Shown here piece by piece: positions 5,189 to 11,120 of a DNA stretch of 11,120 bases (the stretch's first letter is position 1; each line of letters begins with the position of its first letter). This stretch comes from DYCT01 sp051875715 (GTDB lineage Bacteria > Bacteroidota > Bacteroidia > Bacteroidales > Bacteroidaceae): contig JBJEHD010000061.1 in assembly GCA_051875715.1 (NCBI GenBank), positions 1 through 11,120 on the forward strand, read 5' to 3'. The notes below the pieces were generated by a model. It was not told the DNA's origin. It did not search any database and saw only the letters and a program-made list of their open reading frames with translations. The position numbers and the translations under genes are program-made.

Positions 5189-6157
5189 CTATACGTATGT
5201 CTCCAGCAACTTTACCCGTCCGTCCGGCACAAGGGTCACACCCTGAATGGCGGCAGGAAGCAGGACGCTTTCGCCGGCCTGCACGCTGACTTCATGTCCT
5301 TCGGTGTCGGTCATGCGGCACGAGCCCTCCAGACAGATGAAGATGACGAATGAGTCGAGTTCGGAATAGTCGCACGTGATGTCCTCGGTCAGGTCGTAGA
5401 GCGAAGTGGTGAAATGGTGGCACGACACCAGCTCGGCAGGCGTGTTGACTTCGGCCTCGTAGTGGGTACGATAGTCGTCGAGCACCTCGTAGTTGATAGC
5501 ACCCTTGGCCTGCTCGGTGTGAAGTTCGCGCGTACGGCCGTTGGCATCCTTGCGGTTGAAGTCGAAGATACGATAGGTGATGTCCGACGTTTCCTGTATT
5601 TCTGCAATGAAAGCACCCGCACCGATGCTGTGGATGCGGCCGGCAGGCAAGAAGAACACATCGCCCGGATGAATGTCGTACTCGCGAAGCACGTCGGTGA
5701 TGGTGGAGTCGGCCACGCGGGCCTCATACTCTTCAGGCGTGACGGCCTGCGAGAAGCCGGAACGCAGACGTGCCCCTTCGGCGGCATCAATCACATACCA
5801 CATCTCCGTCTTGCCCATGCAGCCATGACGTTGCTGAGCCAGTTCATCGGTGGGATGTACCTGAATGGACAAGTCCTGCTTGGCGTCGATGAATTTGATG
5901 AGCAAGGGGAACGTATCGCCAAAACGCTCGTAGCCCGCCTTGCCCAGCAGGTCGGCCTTGTAGGTTTTCACCAGTTCGGTCAGGTTCATGCCCTGCAGTT
6001 CGCCTTCGGCCACGACAGATTCATTTCCGCGCACGCCGGAGATTTCCCAACTTTCGCCCACACACGGCAGGTCTTCATTCAGATGCTTGAATGGAATGAT
6101 ACGGTCGCCTCCCCAAATGGTTTGCTTCAGGATAGGCTTGAATTTCAAAGGATACAT
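5189..6157 (-). CDS. manA: Mannose-6-phosphate isomerase, class I
   Basis: The 322-residue enzyme interconverts mannose 6-phosphate and fructose 6-phosphate in the cytoplasm, linking glycolysis to mannose use and GDP-mannose synthesis. It begins MYPLKFKPILKQTIWGG. The zinc ligands of the family are visible: Q99 and H101 in SIQVHPTDE, E118 in GKTEMWYV, and H176 in AGRIHSIGAGAF. The active-site arginine lies in ETSDITYRIFDF. Length matches the short, Bacillus-type class I isomerases rather than the roughly 390-residue E. coli form. The C-terminal part (about 240-322) is the second cupin domain. It is transcribed alone, convergent with the phosphatase and divergent from the TonB receptor gene. 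Confidence 0.95.
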   Translation of the reverse strand: MYPLKFKPILKQTIWGGDRIIPFKHLNEDLPCVGESWEISGVRGNESVVAEGELQGMNLTELVKTYKADLLGKAGYERFGDTFPLLIKFIDAKQDLSIQVHPTDELAQQRHGCMGKTEMWYVIDAAEGARLRSGFSQAVTPEEYEARVADSTITDVLREYDIHPGDVFFLPAGRIHSIGAGAFIAEIQETSDITYRIFDFNRKDANGRTRELHTEQAKGAINYEVLDDYRTHYEAEVNTPAELVSCHHFTTSLYDLTEDITCDYSELDSFVIFICLEGSCRMTDTEGHEVSVQAGESVLLPAAIQGVTLVPDGRVKLLETYV

Positions 6158-6195
6158 TGTTCTGATTTTGTTTTTAGGTGATTGGTTTATGAGGG

Positions 6196-6203
6196 CGAAT
6201 GTA
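6196..6203 (-). promoter_or_regulatory. Possible -7 box of manA
   Basis: The minus strand reads TACATTCG, one base off TAnnTTTG, 38 bp upstream of the manA ATG. It is the best candidate in the 183-bp divergent gap, but weak. Confidence 0.3.
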
Positions 6204-6308
6204 CTACTTTTTTCGCATATCGCACCACTACGGCCGGAAATATTCCCAACGGCACGGCATTACACAGCATCGTCACCTCCATGAAACGTCGTTGAAACAT
6301 CCGCCCTC

Positions 6309-6316
6309 TACTTTTG
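6309..6316 (+). promoter_or_regulatory. -7 box of the TonB-receptor promoter
   Basis: TACTTTTG matches TAnnTTTG exactly, 24 bp upstream of the chosen ATG at 6341. A ttg lies upstream at 6292-6294, but only 14 bp away, shorter than the usual spacing. The box overlaps an alternative in-frame TTG at 6314, which argues against that start. Confidence 0.6.
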
Positions 6317-6340
6317 CCGCCGAAACGAAGAGACAAAAGC

Positions 6341-9148
6341 ATGAGAAAGACGAAAATGAACCGAAGAGGCATCGCCCTGCTGCTGGGCACTTGGATTTGC
6401 CTCGCCGTTCAGGCCGGAATCCTGGGCGGAAGAATCACCGACGGACAGACCGGCGAGCCGCTCATCGGAGCTACCGTAAGCATTGAGGGTACAACACGGG
6501 GTGCCGTGGCCGACCTCGACGGAAACTACCAACTGGAATTGCCGCAAGGAACCTACACCCTCCTCGTCCAATACGTGGGATACCGCGATGCCAGAGCAAC
6601 GGAAGTCAGCATTCCCGTCCAAGGCGAGACAACACGCGACTTCGCCCTCGAGGCCGACGCGCAGACGCTGGGCGAGGTGCAGGTAACGGCCACGACCCGA
6701 CGAAACAGCGAGGTGGCCCAACTGCAGCAACAACGCCTCAGCCTGGTGGTACAAACGGGCGTGTCCGCCCAACAGATAGCCCGCACGCAGGACAAAGATG
6801 CCTCGGAGGTCATCCGGCGCGTACCGGGCGTGTCGGTCGTCGACGAGAAGTTCGTGCTGGTACGAGGCTTGTCGCAACGGTACAACAACGTATGGATAAA
6901 CGGTGGCGGAGTGCCCAGTTCGGAGGCCGACTCGCGTGCCTTCTCGTTCGACATCCTGCCCAGTTCGCAGCTGGACCACATGACCATCGTGAAAAGCCCC
7001 ACGCCGGAATATCCGGCCGACTTCACCGGAGGCTTCATCCTGGTCAGCACAAAACAACTGACCGACGACAACGCGCTGCACCTCTCCCTCGGCACCAGCG
7101 TCAACGACCGCACACACTTCCGTTCCTTCCGGGCTGCCAAAGGTAGTTCGACGGACTGGCTGGGGTTTGACGGCGGACTACGCTCGTTGCAGACCGGCAT
7201 GAAAGGGACGCTTTTGGCCTATCCGGGCTACGAGGGAGGCACCCATCCGCGCCTCAGCCTGACAGGCAACGGACTGAACAACGATTGGAGCGTGCGCACC
7301 CGTCATCCGGCCGCCGACGTGAAATGGAGTGCCGACTACAACCACACCTGGCACGCCGAGGGCGGACAAACCATAGGTCTGCTGGCCGCATTGAACTACA
7401 GCAACACCTTTCGGACGCAGACCGACATGGAGAACTCGCTCTATGGTCCGTACGACATTTCGAACGACAAGGCCGTGTTCCTACGCAAGGCCACCGACAA
7501 CCAATACAGCCACGACGTGCGTCTGGGCGGGATGCTGAACCTGTCTTTCCGGCCCAAAGACAACCGCCACCTGCTGGAGTGGAAAAACATCTTCAACCAG
7601 TTGGCCAAGGACCGCTATGCCGAGCGGACAGGCTTCAACGCCCAGCCCGACAACATCCACGACCAGGAATACTACTACTCCTCGCGAACGACCTACAACA
7701 CCCAGCTGACCGGCAAGCACACGGCCGACGACCGACAGACGGACTGGAGCGTGGGCTACGCCTATGCCAACCGCCACCTGCCCGACCGGCGACTCATCCA
7801 ACGTACCGACCGCACGGAACAGACCATGGGCATCTACCGCATCGGCCGCGAGTTCACCCGGCTGGACGAACACATGGCATCGGCTGCCGCCAACTACCAG
7901 CACACGCTGCACGCACGCCGCATCGACCCCGTGCTGAAAGCCGGCCTCTACGGCGAACACCGCACACGCCAATACCGCACACGTCAGTTCCAATACGGAT
8001 GGCAGCCGGAGAACAACCTGCCGCAGGGGTTCCTCTTCTTCGACGATGTAGCCTCGAGTGTGCTCACTCCCGACAACTACGGGCCGGACAAACTCTACCT
8101 CTACGAAGAGGTGAACTACCTGAACAACTACGCCGGACGCCAAAGCCTGATGGCCGCCTACGCCGCCGCCAACCTGCCTATGGGCAACTTCGACCTCTAT
8201 GCCGGACTGCGCTACGAATACACCCGGCAGACCCTACGCATGAACACGCGCCAATACGAAGAAAGCCTTCACGACACACACTACGACTACGGCGACCTCT
8301 TCCCCTCGGTCAACCTGACCTACCGCATCAGCCCGAAGCATCAGTTGCGGGCCGCCTACGGACGGTCGACCAACCGGCCCGAGTTCCGCGAGCTGTCCAC
8401 CTCGGTCTACTACGACTTCGACCTGGGCAGCAACGTGATGGGAAACGCCGACCTGAAGGCCGCCTACATCGACAACCTCGACCTGCGTTACGAGTGGTAT
8501 CCGGCCTCAGGCGAACAAATCTCCGTAGCCCTTTTCTACAAACACTTCCGTAACCCCATCGAATGGACCTACACCGTGGCCGGAGGGACCGACCTCATCT
8601 ACTCGTTCATCAACGCCCGCGGTGCAGATAATTACGGTATCGAGGTGGACATCCGCAAGAACCTGGACTTCATCGGGATGAAGGACTTCTCCTTGTCGTT
8701 CAACGGAGCCTGGATTAAAAGCAAAGTGCGCTTCGCCCCAGGCACGAACAACGTGGACCGCCCCATGCAAGGCCAGTCGCCCTACCTCGTCAACACCGGA
8801 CTTTTCTACCACCATGCCGACAAGGGATGGAACGCCGCCCTGCTCTACAACCGCATCGGAAAGCGCATCATCGGCGTGGGCAACCGCTACGGGACAGCCT
8901 CGGACGGTACGGCCCGAAACATCCCCAACTCCTACGAAATGCCGCGCAACAGCATCGACCTCTCCGTCGGCAAGAGTTGGAAGCACTGGGAGGTAAAAGC
9001 CACCGTACGCGACCTGCTGGCCGAACACGTGCGCTACAAGCAGTTCGAAACCGTCCACATCGACGGACAGAAACGAACCATAGAAGAAACCACCCGAGAC
9101 TACCGGCCCGGGCGCACCTTCGGCATCAACCTGACGTATAAATTCTAA
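6341..9148 (+). CDS. TonB-dependent outer-membrane receptor with carboxypeptidase-regulatory-like domain
   Basis: The 935-residue protein starts MRKTKMNRRGIALLLGTWIC, a Sec signal peptide probably cut after VQA (residue 25). Residues 26-110 are a CarboxypepD_reg-like domain (GGRITDGQTGEPLIGATVSI, then DLDGNYQLELPQGTYTL), common in Bacteroidetes receptors. The plug spans about 112-240, with EVIRRVPGVSVVDEKFVLVR and the conserved FSFDILPSSQLDHMTIVKSP. The rest is a beta-barrel ending YKF with a terminal aromatic residue. The plug type FSFDxxPxxxxxxxxVxKxxxPxxPxxFxGG is the one often paired with beta-helix lipoproteins rather than SusD. It would import a bound substrate using TonB energy; the substrate is unknown. 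An ATG at 6356 is an alternative start. The next gene begins 36 bp downstream. Confidence 0.93.
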   Translation: MRKTKMNRRGIALLLGTWICLAVQAGILGGRITDGQTGEPLIGATVSIEGTTRGAVADLDGNYQLELPQGTYTLLVQYVGYRDARATEVSIPVQGETTRDFALEADAQTLGEVQVTATTRRNSEVAQLQQQRLSLVVQTGVSAQQIARTQDKDASEVIRRVPGVSVVDEKFVLVRGLSQRYNNVWINGGGVPSSEADSRAFSFDILPSSQLDHMTIVKSPTPEYPADFTGGFILVSTKQLTDDNALHLSLGTSVNDRTHFRSFRAAKGSSTDWLGFDGGLRSLQTGMKGTLLAYPGYEGGTHPRLSLTGNGLNNDWSVRTRHPAADVKWSADYNHTWHAEGGQTIGLLAALNYSNTFRTQTDMENSLYGPYDISNDKAVFLRKATDNQYSHDVRLGGMLNLSFRPKDNRHLLEWKNIFNQLAKDRYAERTGFNAQPDNIHDQEYYYSSRTTYNTQLTGKHTADDRQTDWSVGYAYANRHLPDRRLIQRTDRTEQTMGIYRIGREFTRLDEHMASAAANYQHTLHARRIDPVLKAGLYGEHRTRQYRTRQFQYGWQPENNLPQGFLFFDDVASSVLTPDNYGPDKLYLYEEVNYLNNYAGRQSLMAAYAAANLPMGNFDLYAGLRYEYTRQTLRMNTRQYEESLHDTHYDYGDLFPSVNLTYRISPKHQLRAAYGRSTNRPEFRELSTSVYYDFDLGSNVMGNADLKAAYIDNLDLRYEWYPASGEQISVALFYKHFRNPIEWTYTVAGGTDLIYSFINARGADNYGIEVDIRKNLDFIGMKDFSLSFNGAWIKSKVRFAPGTNNVDRPMQGQSPYLVNTGLFYHHADKGWNAALLYNRIGKRIIGVGNRYGTASDGTARNIPNSYEMPRNSIDLSVGKSWKHWEVKATVRDLLAEHVRYKQFETVHIDGQKRTIEETTRDYRPGRTFGINLTYKF

Positions 9149-9184
9149 AGACAACAAACCACTTTTTTTTAAACAAACATGTGT

Positions 9185-10669
9185 ATGAAAACAACAAGCA
9201 AACAATGGAGTGTCCTCGCCCTGGCGTGCGCCCTCCTGGCCGGAACGCCGGCCATCCTGACCTCGTGTTCATCGGACGACGAGCCATCACAGCCGAAAGA
9301 CCCCGAAGTGACGTATAAAGGCAATGTGGCCTACAGCGACGGGCTCCTCTTCAACAACGGGACGGAAATCGGCAACGGCACGCAACACTTCCACTTCACC
9401 GGCGATGTCAGCCTGCCGAAAGGGACCTACCTGCTGAAAGGTTGGGTCTACGTTGACGCCGGCGCCAAGTTGCGCATCCCGGCCGGCACGGTCATCAAGG
9501 GTGACAAGCAGACCATGGCGACACTCATCGTCGAACCGGGCGGATACTGCGAAATGAAGGGCGAGAAGAACGCCCCCATCGTCATGACATCGGAAGAAGT
9601 CCCCGGACAACGCCGGCCGGGCGACTGGGGAGGCCTCATCATCTGCGGTAAGGCCAAAAACAACCAAGGCACGCAGCAGATTGAAGGCGGACCCACCACC
9701 ATCCACGGAGGCGACAACGATGCCGACAACTCGGGCATCTACCAGTACATCCGCGTGGAGTTCGCCGGCTATCCGTTCGACACCGACAAGGAAATCAACG
9801 GCATCACCTTCGGCTCGGTAGGCAGCGGCACCACCATCGACCACCTGCAGGTGTCGTACACCAACGACGACTCGTTCGAGTGGTTCGGCGGAAGCGTCAA
9901 CTGCCAGTACCTGGTGGCCTACAAGGGATGGGACGATGAGTTCGATACCGACAACGGTTTCAGCGGCCGTGTTGAATACGGCCTGTCCATCCGCGACCCG
10001 CGCATTGCCGACACCTCGCAGAGCAACGGCTTCGAAAGCGACAACAACGCCAGCGGTGCCGAGACCGAACCTTTCACCTCGGCCACCTTCAGCCACTTCA
10101 CCTTCATCGGACCGAAGACGGCCAAGAACACGGACTTTGTCAACTCATCGGACTACATCACGGCAGGCAGCCTCTTCCCCAACAATGGTTCGAAACTGGG
10201 CAAGTTCCAATCGGCCATGCAGATACGCCGCAGCAGCCGGCTGAACGTAGAAAACTCACTGGCCGTGGGCTACCCCATCGGACTCATCATCGACGGTGAG
10301 AAGGGCAACACGGTGGGCTATGCCAAGGCCGGACTGTTTCACCTGAAGAACATCCTCTTCGCCGGCATGGGCGTAATTGGTACGGACAAGAACAAGGAGT
10401 ACGAAAACTACCTCTACGACTACGCATCGAAGACGGAAGACCGCACGCAGTGCTCGTACTCGGAAACATTCTTCCGCAGCGAGCCTTCCAACCGCACGGC
10501 CGAAGAAACCGAACTCGGACTGACCGACCCCTGCCAGACGGGTCAGAACTACTGCCCGGTCCAGATGCTGACCGACAACAACGGAGGCTACATCGGTGCC
10601 TTCCGCGATGCCCAGGACAACTGGCTGGAAGGCTGGACAAACTTCGACCCGCAAAACACGGTCTACTAA
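9185..10669 (+). CDS. Surface lipoprotein with predicted parallel beta-helix, partner of the TonB receptor
   Basis: The 494-residue protein begins MKTTSKQWSVLALACALLAG and has lipobox LTSC with lipid cysteine C28. SSDDEP follows, an acidic stretch like the Bacteroidetes lipoprotein surface-export signal. An ATG two codons earlier (9179) is also possible. The body matches a Bacteroidetes lipoprotein family sometimes mislabelled multidrug transporter: IPAGTVIKGD (98-107), APIVMTSEE (130-138), GDWGGLIICGKA (146-157), EINGITFGSVGSGTTIDHLQ (203-222), NDDSFEWFGGSVNC (227-240) and WDDEFDTDNGFSG (249-261). Its repeating short strands suggest a right-handed beta-helix, and the acidic clusters could bind Ca2+; both are inferences. 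The gene is 36 bp after the receptor and ends at a strong terminator, so the two form an operon. It probably captures ligand at the surface for the receptor. Confidence 0.85.
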   Translation: MKTTSKQWSVLALACALLAGTPAILTSCSSDDEPSQPKDPEVTYKGNVAYSDGLLFNNGTEIGNGTQHFHFTGDVSLPKGTYLLKGWVYVDAGAKLRIPAGTVIKGDKQTMATLIVEPGGYCEMKGEKNAPIVMTSEEVPGQRRPGDWGGLIICGKAKNNQGTQQIEGGPTTIHGGDNDADNSGIYQYIRVEFAGYPFDTDKEINGITFGSVGSGTTIDHLQVSYTNDDSFEWFGGSVNCQYLVAYKGWDDEFDTDNGFSGRVEYGLSIRDPRIADTSQSNGFESDNNASGAETEPFTSATFSHFTFIGPKTAKNTDFVNSSDYITAGSLFPNNGSKLGKFQSAMQIRRSSRLNVENSLAVGYPIGLIIDGEKGNTVGYAKAGLFHLKNILFAGMGVIGTDKNKEYENYLYDYASKTEDRTQCSYSETFFRSEPSNRTAEETELGLTDPCQTGQNYCPVQMLTDNNGGYIGAFRDAQDNWLEGWTNFDPQNTVY

Positions 10670-10699
10670 ACACTACACTTGATTTGATTTCTGACCACC

Positions 10700-10741
10700 G
10701 TGCGTCTGCTCCCTTCAGCCGGGAAGCGGGCGCACGTTTTT
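10700..10741 (+). terminator. Intrinsic terminator of the TonB receptor-lipoprotein operon
   Basis: The arm gtgcgtctgctccc (10700-10713) pairs with gggaagcgggcgcac (10721-10735) over 14 bp with one bulged A and three G-U pairs, around a ttcagcc loop, followed by gttttt. It begins 31 bp after the lipoprotein stop codon. This is a strong Rho-independent terminator for the plus strand; there is no T-tract on the other strand. Confidence 0.9.
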
Positions 10742-10763
10742 GCTTCGTATGATTGCCTATGCA

Positions 10764-10857
10764 CGCATCGGTCTTCGTGTGTACACACATCAGCCTTCAC
10801 GTGTACACGCATCGGCCTTCGTGTGCGCACGCATCGGCCTTCGTGTGCGCACGCATC
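10764..10857. repeat. 22-bp tandem repeat array with palindromic cores
   Basis: Four full copies of a 22-bp unit of type cgcatcggccttcgtgtgcg plus ca start at 10764, 10786, 10808 and 10830, with a partial fifth at 10852. Copies differ by a few bases. At each junction there is a palindrome: gtgtacac at 10779-10786 and 10801-10808, gtgcgcac at 10823-10830 and 10845-10852. The change from TA to CG at the centre preserves symmetry. The unit length is not a multiple of three and no start or ribosome site is seen, so it is not coding. Plus-strand RNA could form stems such as gcgcacgc with gtgtgcgc around an atcggccttc loop. Confidence 0.9.
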
Positions 10858-10864
10858 AGGATGA

Positions 10865-10930
10865 GCGTTGCAACGGCATTGCAACAGCATTGCAACAGCA
10901 TTGCAACGGTGTTTAAACAGCGTTTAAAAT
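10865..10930. repeat. 11-bp tandem repeat array with palindromic cores
   Basis: Six successive 11-bp units start at 10865, 10876, 10887, 10898, 10909 and 10920: gcgttgcaacg, gcattgcaaca twice, gcattgcaacg, gtgtttaaaca and gcgtttaaaat. Each centres on TTGCAA or TTTAAA, both self-complementary. The centres are exactly in register with those of the adjacent 22-bp array. The block lies between the operon terminator and the stop codon of the convergent downstream gene. Confidence 0.9.
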
Positions 10931-10954
10931 GCTTTCGTTTCCAGCCATCCGAGA

Positions 10955-11120
10955 TCAATTATCCGCATTCGGTTGCTTCAGCGCCAGCAGACGCTCCAGG
11001 TCACGACGGAGGCGCCGGTAGTTTTCGATGGCGTAGGTATAGGTGTGGAGGATGTAAGGGTTGTAGAGGATGCGACGACTGAGGCGCGTGGTGCCCTGCA
11101 GCAGATAGTCGTAGTCGCTG
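10955..11120 (-). CDS. C-terminal 54 residues of an unidentified protein
   Basis: The minus-strand frame entering from the right edge ends with TGA at 10955-10957. The visible C-terminus begins SDYDYLLQGTTRLSRRILYN and continues through a tyrosine- and arginine-rich helix to the end ALKQPNADN. Codon choice matches the neighbouring genes (many third-position C and G bases), which supports real coding. I do not recognise the family; the pattern of alternating leucines and arginines suggests a C-terminal alpha helix. It converges with the TonB receptor operon, with the repeat array lying between them. Confidence 0.7.
   Translation of the reverse strand, partial: SDYDYLLQGTTRLSRRILYNPYILHTYTYAIENYRRLRRDLERLLALKQPNADN

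Noticed and set aside
6314..6340. Upstream TTG start for the TonB receptor
   Set aside because: The TTG lies inside the TACTTTTG promoter box and would put nine mostly charged residues ahead of the signal peptide; the ATG at 6341 fits better.
7285..8553. A 422-codon plus-strand frame inside the TonB receptor gene
   Set aside because: It is an off-frame reading of the receptor, rich in arginine, proline and histidine, without any domain pattern; an effect of high GC.
9287..10096. A 269-codon minus-strand frame opposite the beta-helix lipoprotein
   Set aside because: It is a shadow frame; the plus-strand gene has a lipoprotein signal and family motifs.
10764..10930. CRISPR array
   Set aside because: The 22-bp and 11-bp repeats are directly tandem, with no unique spacers between them and no cas genes nearby.

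Overview
The window looks like chromosomal DNA from a gut Bacteroidales, most likely Bacteroidaceae (Bacteroides, Phocaeicola or Mediterranea type). The reasons are TAnnTTTG-type -7 promoter boxes, lipoproteins with acidic residues just after the lipid cysteine, a TonB receptor with a carboxypeptidase-regulatory-like N-terminus, an IS1182-family transposase, and starts without strong Shine-Dalgarno sites. The genus is an inference.

Layout. 1-781: the right end of an IS1182-family element, with the transposase on the minus strand truncated by the window edge. 782-892: a short stretch of unknown origin. 893-1034: a minus-strand tRNA-Ser(CGA) with a clear promoter and intrinsic terminator. 1079-2396: two minus-strand genes, an SDR oxidoreductase followed by a SPOR-domain lipoprotein. 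2528-4955: a plus-strand run of YtxH-like protein, phage-holin-family membrane protein, small basic protein and lipoprotein alkaline phosphatase. 4982-5146: a palindromic MITE-like repeat between the convergent phosphatase and manA genes. 5189-6157: manA, minus strand. 6341-10669: a TonB-dependent receptor and a beta-helix lipoprotein, plus strand, closed by a strong terminator. 10742-10954: a non-coding block of short tandem palindromes. 10955-end: the C-terminus of an unidentified minus-strand gene.

How the genes may work together. The YtxH, holin-family and small basic proteins form a compact envelope-associated cassette whose last two genes overlap by ATGA. The alkaline phosphatase follows 50 bp later and may share the transcript. 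The receptor and its lipoprotein look like an outer-membrane uptake pair in which the lipoprotein is a beta-helix protein rather than a SusD homologue. Its substrate cannot be read from the sequence; the phosphatase nearby makes a phosphorus-related role possible but unproven.

The most unusual non-coding signal is at 10777-10929. Ten palindromic or near-palindromic cores of form GTnnnnAC, with four different interiors, all lie on one exact 11-bp grid, first every 22 bp and then every 11 bp. The second notable signal is the 165-bp repeat at 4982-5146. Its left-end hairpin closely matches the terminal hairpin of the IS1182 element in the same window, and its right end runs into a T-tract that could terminate the phosphatase transcript.
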